Source: Tubiluchus corallicola (taxonomy: Eukaryota > Priapulida > Priapulimorpha > Priapulimorphida > Tubiluchidae). From it: a stretch of 64,000 nt of DNA. A program made the translations under genes and the position numbers. Positions 34,963-45,194 of the stretch are shown here, piece after piece (the stretch's first letter is position 1; each line of letters begins with the position of its first letter). Where the stretch lies: the NCBI GenBank assembly GCA_030141605.1, contig JAQGDQ010000767.1, positions 35,566 through 99,565 of the forward strand, read 5' to 3'. The notes beneath the pieces are model-generated. The model saw only the letters and a program-made list of their open reading frames with translations, did not search any database and had not been told where the DNA came from.

Positions 34963-37900
34963 GGAGGGAGAGACAGCTGAAAATACAACTTGGCAGCAAA
35001 AGGAATGAGTTTTGGACGCTCAGTCTCTTGACAGAATTCAATTACCGGTTGTTTTGTCATTGACTACAAATGTGAATTGTGCACCAGCCTTTAGTTTATT
35101 TGAACAGTGTGAACGCTATTTCTACTGATGTATGTAATTTGTCTGGAGAAGATGACCTCAGTTTGCCTTTCCTTGCAGCTTTGGCATCTTACAAGAGACG
35201 GTGAATTGCGCAGGGAGGAGTCGTGCATGGACGCAGGACCAGAACACATCATGATGAATCAATGTCATGGTCTTCGCCACAATCAGTACTGGATTTACAA
35301 CAAATTGGTAAGTTTGACTCAACAAGGCTTACATTGTAGCCTGAGTAGCTGAAAATATGCGAGTAGATATGGTATTTATTTAATACCTGAAGTTAAGCAA
35401 CACCAAGCCTGATTAGTGAAGGAACTAATGATCGCCACATTCTGTCTGCGACACTGATTGTATCTTCTTAGGAGGATTTGTACATTTGTGTCTAAGATAT
35501 TTAATACCTGAAGTTAAGCAACACCAAGCCTGATTAGTGAAGGAATTGATGATCTAGGCGGCTCCTTGCTACGCTGATTTTGACTTCGTGGGAGGATTTG
35601 TACAAATGTGTCTGAGACATTTAATACCTGAAGTTAAGCAACAACAAGCCTGATTATTGAAGAATGGATGATCTAGGCGGTTCGGTTTGCTACACTGATT
35701 TTGGTTTCTTAGGAGGATTTGTACAAATGTGTCTGAGACATTTAATACTTGAAGTTAAGCAACACCAAACCTTAGTGAAGGAATGGATGATCGCCACATT
35801 CGATATTTGCTCTAGGCTGTTCTGTTTGCTACACTGATTTTGGCTTTCGTACCTGTTTGCAGCTTCTCATTCCTCTTAGGTCATGACCTTCGTACCTGTT
35901 TGCAGCTTCTCATTCCTCTTAGGTCATGACCTTCATACCTGTTTGCAGCTTCTCAATCCTCTTAGGTCATGACCTTCGTACCTGTTTGCAGTTTCTCAAT
36001 CCTCTTAGCTCATGACCTTCATACCTGTTTGCAGCTTCTCAATCCTCTTAGGTCATGACCTTCGTACCTGTTTGCAGCTTCTCAGTCCTCTTAAGTCATG
36101 ACCTTCGTACCTGTTTGCAGCTTCTCAATCCTTTTAGGTCATGACCTTCGTACCTGTTCGCAGCTTCTCAATCCTCTTAGGTCATGACCTTCATACCTGT
36201 TTGCAGCTTCTCATTCCTCTTAGGTCATGACCTTCGTACCTGTTTGCAGCTTCTCAATCCTCTTAGGTCATGACCTTCGTACCTGTTTGCAGCTTCTCAA
36301 TCCTCTTAGGTCATGACCTTCATACCTGTTTGCAGCTTCTCAGTCCTCTTAGGTCATGACCTTCATACCTGTTTGCGGTTTCTCAATCCTCTTAGGTCAT
36401 GACCTTCGTACCTGTTTGCGGTTTCTCAATCCTCTTAGGTCATGACCTTCGTACCTGTTTGCAGTTTCTCAATCCTCTTAGGTCATGATCTTCGTACCTG
36501 TTTGCAGTTTCTCAATCCTCTTAGGTCATGACCTTCGTACCTGTTTGCAGTTTCTCAATCCTCTTAGGTCATGACCTTCTTACCTGTTTGCAGTTTCTCA
36601 ATCTTCTTAGGTCATGACCTTCGTACCTGTTTGCAGTTTCTCAATCCTCTTAGGTCATGACCTTCGTACCTGATTGCAGCTTCTCAATCCTCTTAGGTCA
36701 TGAACTTCGTACCTGTTTGCAGCTTCTCAATCCTCTTAAGTCATGAGCTTCGTACCTGATTGCAGCTTCTCAATCCTCTTAGGTCATGACCTTCGTACCT
36801 GTTTGCAGCTTCTCAATCCTCTTAGGTCATGACCTTCGTACCTGTTTGCAGCTTCTCAATCCTCTTAAGTCATGACCTTTGTACCTGTTTGCAGCTTCTT
36901 AATCCTCTTAGGTCATGACCTTCGTACCTGTTTGCAGCTTCTCAATCCTCTTAGGTCATGACCTTCGTACCTGTTTGCAGCTTCTCAATCCTCTTAAGTC
37001 ATGATCTTCGTACCTGTTTGCAGCTTCTCAATCCTCTTAGGTCATGACCTTCGTATCTGTTTGCAGATTCTCAATCCTCTTAGGTCATGACCTTCGTACC
37101 TGTTTGCAGCTTCTCAATCCTCTTAGGTCATGACCTTCGTACCTGTTTGCAGCTTCTCAATCCTCTTAGGTCATGACCTTCGTACCTGTTTGCAGTTTCT
37201 CAATCCTCTTAGGTCATGACCTTCGTACCTGTTTGCAGCTTCTCAATCCTCTTAGGTCATGACCTTTGTACCTGTTTGCATCTTCTCAATCCTCTTAGGT
37301 CATGACCTTCGTACCTGTTTGCAGTTTCTCAATCCTCTTAGGTCATGACCTTCGTACCTGTTTGCAGTTTCTCAATCCTCTTAGGTCATGACCTTTGTAC
37401 CTGTTTGCAGTTTCTCAATCCTCTTAGGTCATGACCTTCGTACCTGTTTGCATCTTCTCAATCCTCTTAGGTCATGTCCTTCGTACCTGTTTGCAGCTTC
37501 TCAATCCTCTTAGGTCATGACCTTCGTACCTGTTTGCAGTTTCTCAAACCTCTTAGGTCATGACCTTCGTACCTGTTTGCAGCTTCTCAATCCTCTTAGG
37601 TCATGACCTTCATACCTGTTTGCAGCTTCTCAATCCTCTTAGGTCATGACCTTCACACCTGTTTGCAGCTTCTCAATCCTCTTAGGTCATGACCTTCACA
37701 CCTGTTTGCAGCTTCTCAGTGCTCTTAGGTCACGACCTTTGTACCTGTTTGCAGTTTCTCAATCCTCTTAGGTCACGACCTTCGTACCTGTTTGCGGCTT
37801 CTCAGTGCTGTTAGGTCATGACCTTCGTACCTGTTTGCAGCTTCTCAATCCTCTTAGGTCATGACCTTCGTACCTGTTTGCAGCTTCTCAATCCTCTTAG

Positions 37901-38832
37901 GTCATGACCTTCGTACCTGTTTGCAGCTTCTCAATCCTCGTAGGTCATGACCTTCGTACCTGTTTGCAGCTTCTCAATCCTCTTAGCTCATGACCTTCGT
38001 ACCTGTTTGCAGCTTCTCAATCCTCTTAGGTCATGACCTTCGTACCTGTTTGCAGCTTCTCAATCCTCTTAGGTCATGACCTTCGTGCCTGTTTGTAGCT
38101 TCTCAATCCTCTTAGGTCATGACCTTCGTACCTGTTTGCAGCTTCTCAATCCTCTTAAGTCATGATCTTCGTACCTGTTTGCAGCTTCTCAATCCTCTTA
38201 GGTCATGACCTTCGTACCTGTTTGCAGATTCTCAATCCTCTTAGGTCATGACCTTCGTACCTGTTTGCAGCTTCTCAATCCTCTTAGGTCATGACCTTCG
38301 TACCTGTTTGCAGCTTCTCAATCCTCTTAAGTCATGACCTTCGTACCTGTTTGCAGCTTCTCAATCCTCTTAAGTCATGACCTTCGTACCTGTTTGCAGC
38401 TTCTTAATCCTCTTAGGTCATGACCTTCGTACCTGTTTGCAGCTTCTCAATCCTCTTAGGTCATGACCTTCGTACCTGTTTGCAGTTTCTCAATCCTCTT
38501 AGGTCATGACCTTCATACCTGTTTGCAGCTTCTCAATCCTCTTAGGTCATGACCTTCACACCTGTTTGCAGCTTCTCAATCCTCTTAGCTCATGACCTTC
38601 GTACCTGTTTGCAGCTTCTCAATCCTCTTAGCTCATGACCTTCGTACCTGTTTGCAGTTAATTTACCATTTTATGCTTTCAGACTCTTGCGCTGTACCAC
38701 CCAGAAAGTAACAAGTGTCTGGAAGTGAAGCCAGATCGGAGGAACCTCCTGATGGCAGAATGCTCTGCGATGCCTCAGCAACAATGGCAGGTTGAAGCCA
38801 GCGGATGGAGAAATAATCCGTTAAATAATTAA
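22340..38832 (+). CDS. Polypeptide N-acetylgalactosaminyltransferase (GALNT family)
   Basis: Transfers GalNAc from UDP-GalNAc to Ser/Thr to start mucin-type O-glycosylation in the Golgi. Exons: 22340-22728, 24041-24214, 24744-24910, 26044-26208, then either 27027-27255 or 30118-30337, then 31494-31611, 32682-32861, 33926-34063, 34609-34725, 35179-35307, 38683-38832. All junctions are GT-AG and phases agree, giving 651 residues with exon 5 or 648 with exon 6. Seen: basic N-terminus and signal anchor about residues 9-28; stem to about 190; GT-A domain with VDDFS (237-241), the metal-binding DxH motif DSH (291-293), and, in exon-5 isoform numbering, [10 protein letters not shown] in exon 7 and the HVGH histidine near residue 432; ricin-type lectin domain about 521-645 with three repeats (CLD/QLW, CMD/QYW, CLE/QQW). 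ATG 22340 is the first ATG in its frame and directly precedes the signal anchor. Which GALNT subfamily it belongs to is unresolved. Confidence 0.95.
22735..23130. repeat. ~88-bp degenerate tandem repeat, about 4 copies
   Basis: Repeated pattern ttaacattttactgctataagtg..gagtgtgga, starting a few bases after the exon 1 donor of the GALNT gene. Confidence 0.7.
23460..23583. mobile_element. 124-bp CAGG-ended MITE with exact 8-bp duplication
   Basis: Ends CAGGCTGCATAAGATTATGG and inverted CAGGGTGCATAAGATTATGG; flanked by GCTATAAG on both sides (23452-23459, 23584-23591). hAT-like by duplication length. Intron 1 of the GALNT gene. Confidence 0.92.
25084..25140 (-). repeat. SINE tail fragment
   Basis: acagccagaatcggcacggc recurs at 41020-41050 (one base different), where it forms the 3' part of a tRNA-headed SINE. 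Confidence 0.5.
26589..26951. mobile_element. Possible Tigger/pogo-type element
   Basis: Begins CAGTGTTCCCTCACTTATGG after TA with cgcgataagtgaatttccgc nearby, the typical Tigger-like terminus. A possible right end is ACTG before TA at 26951, but the ends match over only four bases, so the boundary is uncertain. Confidence 0.4.
27027..27255 (+). CDS. GALNT exon 5, alternative catalytic exon version a
   Basis: 229 nt, enters in phase 1 and leaves in phase 2. It starts [10 protein letters not shown], contains [13 protein letters not shown] and ends VDPIR. In the GALNT fold this segment follows the DxH metal-binding motif directly and runs to just before the AGGLF motif in exon 7. It is one of two homologous, similarly sized exons at this position (the other is 30118-30337). 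Acceptor tcctgcag, donor AG/gtacgc. Three residues longer than the other version, mostly near the end. Confidence 0.92.
28080..28820. repeat. 30-bp minisatellite, about 25 copies
   Basis: Unit like ggtacccgatagtaacgtat plus tatgggggat. Lies in the intron between the two alternative GALNT exons. Long frames on both strands are repeat artefacts. Confidence 0.95.
29030..29205. repeat. 45-bp tandem repeat, four copies
   Basis: Unit gtcagaacagtgtttccact .. gaagcagttcaacaa, nearly identical copies. Confidence 0.93.
29388..29988 (-). mobile_element. 5S-rRNA-headed retroposon (SINE3-like) with 13-bp target duplication
   Basis: The 5' end on the minus strand is a near-complete 5S rRNA sequence (29876-29992), followed by about 490 bp of unrelated, GC-richer sequence ending near 29388. 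Both sides carry TAGAACACAGACT (29375-29387 and 29989-30001), a typical retroposition duplication. Lies between the alternative GALNT exons. Confidence 0.85.
29876..29992 (-). rRNA. 5S rRNA-like sequence (retroposon head, likely pseudogene)
   Basis: About 117 nt on the minus strand: TACGACC near the 5' end, CCGAAGTTAAGCAACG, then GGTTAGTACTTGGATGGG (box C intact), GATCGCCTAGGAATACC and GTGCTGTAGGC at the 3' end. Changes such as GTGGAGCC for GTCGGGCC in the internal promoter, and the fusion to a retroposon body, argue against a functional rRNA gene. Confidence 0.8.
30118..30337 (+). CDS. GALNT exon 6, alternative catalytic exon version b
   Basis: 220 nt, same entry phase (1) and exit phase (2) as 27027-27255. 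It starts [10 protein letters not shown], contains [13 protein letters not shown] and ends SYPIR. Aligned by eye with exon 5 it shares roughly 45% of residues, including the GGFxW motif and LIFxWH. Reading straight from exon 5 into exon 6 shifts the frame and meets a stop within this exon (the shifted frame terminates near 30310), and skipping both also shifts the frame, so only one can be used per transcript. Acceptor tatatttttag, donor AG/gtaggc. Confidence 0.92.
30400..30470 (-). repeat. tRNA-like sequence, probably SINE-derived
   Basis: Minus strand shows a D-arm-like TAGCTTATGCGGTAGAG and T-arm-like GAGTTCAAATC at tRNA spacing. No CCA-compatible acceptor stem was verified. Confidence 0.4.
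31080..31440. repeat. ~87-bp minisatellite, four copies, upstream of GALNT exon 7
   Basis: Each unit carries gcatttgacctttgtttgac and a following ctttacttgac. Same family as 32135-32595 on the other side of the exon. Confidence 0.92.
32135..32595. repeat. 91-bp minisatellite, five copies, downstream of GALNT exon 7
   Basis: Unit ttagatttaacagcaaatgc .. tttgttcttgtattt. TGACCT occurs twice per unit with a 5-nt spacer, and a third related TGACAC follows after another 5 nt. Confidence 0.95.
33340..33840. repeat. MITE-like fragments with ends related to the 49.7-50.7 kb minisatellite
   Basis: 33764-33815 in reverse complement reads cttcataatgccaacctcgc then ttagcgctcag..ttcggcaaaacaaactgtct, matching the array unit at 49694-50700. 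A related piece lies at 33390-33425. Followed by a G-rich run. Confidence 0.6.
34895..34960. repeat. (GA)n microsatellite
   Basis: Uninterrupted GA dinucleotides in a GALNT intron. Confidence 0.95.
35378..35858 (+). repeat. 120-bp tandem repeat with 5S-like core, four copies
   Basis: Units start near 35378, 35498, 35618 and 35739. Each contains gaagttaagcaacaccaagc and then ctgattagt and tgatc, resembling the middle of 5S rRNA. The rest of the unit does not match 5S. Confidence 0.8.
35860..38660. repeat. 43-bp minisatellite, about 65 copies, in the last GALNT intron
   Basis: Unit gaccttcgtacctgtttgca then gcttctcaatcctcttaggt then cat. Most units contain the 12-bp palindrome AGGTCATGACCT across the unit junction and an acceptor-like tgtttgcag. 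It ends about 25 bp before the true acceptor of exon 12 (38682). Confidence 0.97.
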
Positions 38833-39090
38833 TTGAATAGTTAATTAAACAATGTAGGTAATCACTAAATAGTAACTGTAAGTAGCAAGTAAGAGATATA
38901 CAGAAGGAAGCCATTGATAAGTTTTTTGTGAAGATATTTAAACTGACCACGTGATCTCTACTATAGTTTTCATAACAGAGAATTTGTTTACCAAAGCCAG
39001 CCCTGGATTAACCTTTAAGCAAAACAAGCACATGCTTAGGGCTTCAGGAGAAGAGTTTTTCAATTCGAATAATTTTCCAAAAGTAAAATA

Positions 39091-40700
39091 CAGTCAACTT
39101 TGGGTATAAGGGACACCTCGGGACCATCAAAAATCGTCCCTTATAGCTCAACTTCGGATATAAAGGACACCTCGGGACTGAAAAAAACCGTCCCTTATAT
39201 AGCTCAACCTCGGAGATAAAGGACACCTCCGGACCTGAAAAAACCATCTCTTATAGCTCAACCTTGGATATAAAGGACACCTCGGGACGGGAAAAACCGT
39301 CCCTTATAGCTCAACCTCAGATATAAAGGACACCTCGGGACCGGAAAAAACCATCTCTTATAGCTCAACCTTGGATATAAAGGACACCTCGGGACCGGAA
39401 AAACCGTCCCTTATAGCTCAACCTCAGATATAAAGAACACCTCGGGACCGGAAAAAAACGTCCCTTATAGCTCAACCTCGGATATAAAGGACACCTCGGG
39501 ACCGGAAAAAAACGTCCCTTATAGCTCAACCTCGGATATAAAGGACACCTCGGGACCGGAAAAAACTGTCCCTTATAGCTCAACCTCGGATATAAAGGAC
39601 ACCTCGGGACCAGAAAAAACTGTCTCTTATAGCTCAACCTCGGATATAAAGAACACCTCGGGACCGGAAAAAACCGTCCCTTATAGCTCAACCTGGGATA
39701 TAAAGGACACCTCGGGACCAGAAAAAACTGTCCGTTATAGCTCAACCTGGGATATAAGGGACGCCTCGGGACCGGAAAAAACCGTCCCTTATAGCTCAAC
39801 CTCGGATATAACGGACACCTCGGGACCGGAAAAAACCGTCCCGTATAGCTCAACCTCGGATATAAAGGACACCTCGGGACGGGGAAAAAACCGTCCCTTA
39901 TAGCTCAACCTGGGATATAAAGAACACCTCGGGACTGGAAAAAACCGTCCCTTATAGCTCAACCTGGGATATAAAGGACACCTCGGGACTGAAAAAACCG
40001 TCCCTTATAGCTCAACCTCGGATATAAAGGACACCTCGGGACCAGAAAAAACTGTCCGTTATAGCTCAACCTGGGATATAAAGGACACCTCGGGACCGGA
40101 AAAAACTGTCCGTTATAGCTCAACCTGGGATATAAAGGACACCTCGGGACCAGAAAAAACCGTCCCTTATAGCTCAACCTCGGATATAAAGAACACCTCG
40201 GGACCAGAAAAAAACTGTCCGTTATAGCTCAACCTGGGATATAAGGGACACCTCGGGACGGGGAAAAAACCGTCCCTTATAGCTCAACCTCGGATATAAA
40301 GGACACCTCGAGACCAGAAAAAACTGTCCCTTATAGCTCAACCTCGGATATAAAGACACCTCGGGACCGGAAAAAACCGTCCCTTGTAGCTCAACCTGGG
40401 ATATAAAGGACACCTCGGGACGGGAAAAAACTGTCCCTTATAGCTCAACCTTGGAGTTTGCCGAAAAATTGAGGTTAAAAATCGATCAATTTCGCTTTGA
40501 TCATAGGGTCCCTTATATACGAGGTAATTTATCTGTTTTTCTATTACGCGGGACCTGAAGATATCGTCCCTTATAACCGAAAGACCGTTACATCCGAGTA
40601 CCTTATATACGAAGATCTTCAGATAGGAAAAGCGTTACGAAAAATCAGGACTGGTGTTGGTGGCGCTTATAAGCGAGTACCTTATACCCGAGGTTGTCTG
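39091..40700. mobile_element. pogo-like MITE expanded by an internal ~60-bp minisatellite
   Basis: Left end CAGTCAACTTTGGGTATAAG, right end the reverse complement of CAGACAACCTCGGGTATAAG, flanked by TA on each side. The interior 39100-40450 is about 23 copies of a ~60-bp unit (agctcaacctcggatataaa, then ggacacctcgggacc, then a gaaaaaaccgtcccttat segment) that itself resembles the element end. Confidence 0.85.
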
Positions 40701-40799
40701 TAGTTTTCTACAATGAAGTTGAGCTGAAATAGTTTAAATATATAAAAAGTAGTTTGTCTTGTACACAAATGCATTCTAGACTTCAAACATTTGCTGTTA

Positions 40800-41030
40800 A
40801 TTATGATGATGATGATCATCATTATTATTATTATCATTATTATTATTATTATTATTAACTACAGTGACGTGCACCGTGCAGTCATTATGTAAATTATGAA
40901 CTTGAATATTAGTGCAAACTGTTGACCGACTACTTTACTTGGTTACATTGATTGTCTATGTATAACAACTGGGAAATGAAGTTTTAATACATCCTCCCTC
41001 CATGAGGTGAACAGCCAGAATCGGCATGGT
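40800..41030. other. Short (ATT/GAT)n microsatellite and unclassified sequence
   Basis: atgatgatgatcatcattat-type tract at 40803-40858, then no recognised feature. Confidence 0.6.
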
Positions 41031-41175
41031 GAACGAAACTGTCACGAGAATGAGCGATACCAAGAATGAGTATGTAACCTAGCCATGTGCCTTTTGCTGA
41101 CACGTCTCAGCGTTACTTAACATTGCTCGCTAAGCACAAACTCTGACCACTCGGCTATGCCACACACCCGAACAA
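41020..41175 (-). repeat. tRNA-Ser/Leu-headed SINE
   Basis: On the minus strand GGCATAGCCGAGTGGTCAGA starts a tRNA-like head, and the element runs into atgccgattctggctgttca, also seen at 25084-25140. This is consistent with one SINE family. Confidence 0.6.
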
Positions 41176-41179
41176 TGGT

Positions 41180-43380
41180 GGCGATGTCCTGTCAGTGGTA
41201 TCAACAAAAACAGAAGCAGTTCTGGATGGGAAAATTGAAATTAATTCGCAGCATTTACACATAAGAGTGTAAGAAATTAAAGTAGACAGTTTGCACCGGC
41301 GTTGAAGTACACACATCCTCTTTACATCGGAAGCCAGTCACACAACACCATTTCAAAGCAAAAAGAGACGACTGGCATATGCAGATGAATCGATTGGCAG
41401 CTGCTACTGATCAAATTCATGGACTGATTTATATTGGATTTAAGTGGTGACGCCTCGTGTATACGTACTGCGGAACAGCAGCACCCCCTATTTTCACTCA
41501 ATACTATTTATAATATTCAATATAATAAGTCTTTTTCTTATTGCACAGTACTTATATTCCTGCAGGCTGTTTGTTGTGTGATACCTTGCACCTGTTCGTT
41601 ATGTGGTACTTATGTAAAAGCTGTGTGTGGTCTTTTTTCGTTAGTTCTTTCTTTATACTTGTACGGATGTAGAACACGTGAGGGTAGTACTGTTTGCTTC
41701 ACAGCCCAGCACAGTGGTGTGTTTTACTGTTGTGCGCATGCGCCTATTCACACATGTCTGATATAACACACTGTACACATATTACACTCAAGTAGTGAAT
41801 TCTCTGTTCATTTCAAAAGATGAAATTTCGTTTTACAGCTTAAAATTGTTTCTGTTTGTTTACAATACGGTATGGATGAGTATCGAGATTCTGGCTACTG
41901 GTCAGCATGAGCTGGTCACTGTCCATATGAAGACATACGTAGATTGACTATATAACGCGTCATAATATATTTCGTGTGTCGTAATGCTTACAAAAATGTT
42001 GTGATGCTGAAATGAGAATGTTGTGTGTTTTTTATGCAAAGTAAGCCTCGTGTTCTAGCAATGAATAATGTTTTACACAATGAAAAGCAAATGTCTCATA
42101 GCATTTACTGTAAATAAATTTCATTTTCATTTGGAAAGATGAAATTTCATGTAACAGTTCAGATATTTGGAGGCACCATAACCTTTCTGTGATTAGGGCT
42201 TCTCGAGGTCTTAATCCAGCCCTGGAAAAAGGCCTAGCATTTGGGAAGGCAGCTTCTAAGAATCATGATCACGTTTATTAGTGAGTTTATTATATTCATT
42301 TCACAGTTTGCAGTTACGTGTAGCTAATATCCAAAAAACTGTTTCGTTTTTTTGTTGTCATTTAAATTAATGATAAATTCACAAAAGACGAAAATAGATC
42401 TTGCAAATTTTTTTATTAAACATTGTAATGTATGTACAGTATAAAGTAAAGGCGGTAACGTAGGCAATTAAAGTTATATAAAAACATTTACACAATAATA
42501 ATAATAATACATGAAAAAAATGGAAAGTACACACTTCTCGACACACGCAGTTCTCTAATTAAATTCATTCGTTAATAATTACTTAATTTACACTTAATTA
42601 GGTAGCTGCTCAAATCATGAGAATTCATATTACTTAAAAAATGACGGCACTATTACGTGAGCAAAGACCCGACGGTAGGTCTTTACCATTACACACAGTT
42701 TGGTTTAAACTGTAATAGCTAATGACGTAATAATTAATTAAGACGACTATTAATATCTACTACTAAAAACAGTAAGTACTGTTGATGGAAACTGATATTA
42801 TACGGAATGAAAAGAAGCTTAAGCTCTCAGGGTTGATGTCAGACAATTTTTCGTCTTCTTATAGTGCATTTATTCTTAAGAAACAATCCAAAATTATGAG
42901 ACAGCATAATGCACAAACGTAAAGTGGTAGGCCACGAACCTCTGAAGCCATTTTAACAATACGTGTTTAAAAAAGACACAATGAAGATTTTGGGAGTAGA
43001 AGAGAAGGGAGGTAAAACTTCTTTGACTTGGCGCGATTCGGATACTAAACAATTTTCTCGCTTGCAAGAAAACGTAACAAAAATACCCATAAGAAAATAG
43101 CGAATGCGAAGAGAGATCAATGGTAGTGATGAGTACATAGATGTAGGTTGCGTAGATGCAGTAGTAGCTACAGACGGAAACATCGACATTGCCAAGTTGT
43201 ACGGAACGGTCAGAAGTGTTGTAAATGTTACTGTTTCGAGTGGAAAACATATGAAAACTGCAATAACAGAATTATATTGCACCTGGACAATGTAGTGGTC
43301 AAGTTGACAAACTAGAATGAAAACGCCTTTGTCCGGTTTTGAAATGCAAACTCTGTTTCTCCGGTGAGGAAGTAACTGCT
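41180..43380. other. No gene recognised
   Basis: AT-rich intergenic sequence. Frames near 41434-41766 and 42894-43295 show no recognisable domain or supported splice structure. Ends reading cagccctggattaa (38997) and ttaatccagccctgg (42213) may bound an old element. Confidence 0.4.
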
Positions 43381-43389
43381 GCGAGTTGA

Positions 43390-44625
43390 GTGAAAAAAGA
43401 AACTGCTAAAAGCCGAGTGGAAAAGGAAACTGATACGAGCTTGAGTGGAAAAAGAAAGTGCTACGAGTTGAGTGGAAAAAGAAAGTGCTACGAGTTGAGT
43501 GGAAAAAGAAAGTGCTACGAGTTGAATGGAAAAAGAAACTGCTGCAAGTTGAATGGAAAAAGAAACTGCTGTGAGTTGAATGGAAAAAGAAACTGCTGCG
43601 AGTTGAATGGAAAAAGAAAGTGCTACGAGTTGAGTGGAAAAAGAAAGTGCTACGAGTTGAATGGAAAAAGAAACTGCTGCAAGTTGAATGGAAAAAGAAA
43701 GTGCTCCGAGTTGAATGGAAAAAGAAACTGCTGCGAGTTGAGTGGAAAAAGAAACTGCTGTGAGTGAGTGGAAAAAGAAACTGCTGTGAATGGAAAAAGA
43801 AACTGCTGCGAGTTGAATGGAAAAAGAAACTGCTACGAGTTGAGTGGAAAAAGAAACTGCTGTGAGTTGAATGGAAAAAGAAACTGCTGCGAGTTGAATG
43901 GAAAAAGAAACTGCTACGAGTTGAGTGGAAAAAGAAAGTGCTACGAGTTGAGTGGAAAAAGAAACTGCTGCGAGTTTAGTGGAAAAGGAAACTGATACGA
44001 GCTGAGTGGAAAAAGAAAGTGCTACGAGTTGAGTGGAAAAAGAAACTGCTAAAAGCTGAGTGGAAAAGGAAACTGATACGAGTTGAGTGAAAAAAGAAAC
44101 TGCTAAAAGCTGAGTGGAAAAGGAAACTGATACGAGCTGAGTGGAAAAAGAAAGTGCTACGAGTTGAGTGGAAAAAGAAACTGCTGCGAGTTGAATGGAA
44201 AAAGAAAGTGCTACGAGTTGAGTGGAAAAAGAAAGTGCTACGAGTTGAGTGGAAAAAGAAACTGCTGCGAGTTTAGTGGAAAAGGAAACTGATACGAGTT
44301 GAGTGGAAAAAGAAAGTGCTACGAGTTGAGTGGAAAAAGAAACTGCTAAAAGCTGAGTGGAAAAGGAAACTGATACGAGTTGAGTGAAAAAAGAAACTGC
44401 TAAAAGCTGAGTGGAAAAGGAAACTGATACGAGCTGAGTGGAAAAAGAAAGTGCTACGAGTTGAGTGGAAAAAGAAAGTGCTACGAGTTGAATGGAAAAA
44501 GAAAGTGCTCCGAGTTGAATGGAAAAAGAAAGTGCTACGAGTTGAGTGGAAAAAGAAACTGCTGCGAGTTGAATGGAAAAAGAAACTGTAGCGAGTTGAG
44601 TGGAAAAAGAAAGTGCGTCAAGTTA
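43390..44625. repeat. 27-bp minisatellite, about 45 copies
   Basis: Unit gagtggaaaaagaaactgct then acgagtt, with alternating gaaact and gaaagt versions. Reads as a Lys/Cys-rich frame that is a repeat artefact. Confidence 0.95.
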
Positions 44626-45194
44626 CAAATTTGCTATTAACCAGATCTGAGTCAAGCAGATTTCACTATAGTGCTTCCTTCGCAAAAATGGTTACATTTT
44701 GAAATTATAGTCCATTTCCCCAAAACAATGTAAAAGTCATTATCATTCTTTGAGTACGTTTTATACGTAGCATGTGACATGTACGATTCCTAAGCAATAA
44801 CTGCTCTTCATATAGACCCAACTGGACAAACACTTTAGCCTAAACAAGACCACGAGAAAGTTTCAAATTTAAACATCAGTTGACTCTCGGACATTTGGAT
44901 AATTTGCAAACAGAACTGGTATTAATGGTACATGAACAATCTGTAGTGCATAAGTAGACTCCAAGATACGACAAGACTGCGGACGCAGAAAAATATATAA
45001 ATATCACAGATAAGAGTTTATCCATCCAATAAGTTTCTGATGCAAAGTAACACGACCCTACTATGACAATAGTTGATGAATTAATATTGTCAGGCCACAC
45101 ATAATCCGTTTCCCAGCACATAATGCTTTGATGCCCTTTGTTCGCAAAACCAGGCAAAATCAGTCAAATTCACGGCTACTGAACGAGTGAAGCA

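Noticed and set aside
35860-38660. CRISPR-like regular repeats
   Set aside because: Units are directly adjacent with no unique spacers; this is eukaryotic DNA with no cas genes.
41434-41766. 110-codon Cys-rich plus-strand frame
   Set aside because: No domain, signal or splice support seen; AT-rich intergenic context.
38997-42228. Possible 3.2-kb hAT element bounded by ccagccctggattaa and ttaatccagccctgg
   Set aside because: Ends match imperfectly as inverted repeats and no 8-bp target duplication is visible.
43390-43995. Lys/Cys-rich repeat protein (GKRKCYELS)
   Set aside because: 27-bp minisatellite; no signal, start context or splice support.
43390-44625. GAAANNGAAACT core resembling an interferon-response element in many 27-bp units
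   Set aside because: A-rich sequence makes such matches likely by chance, and about half the units lack it.
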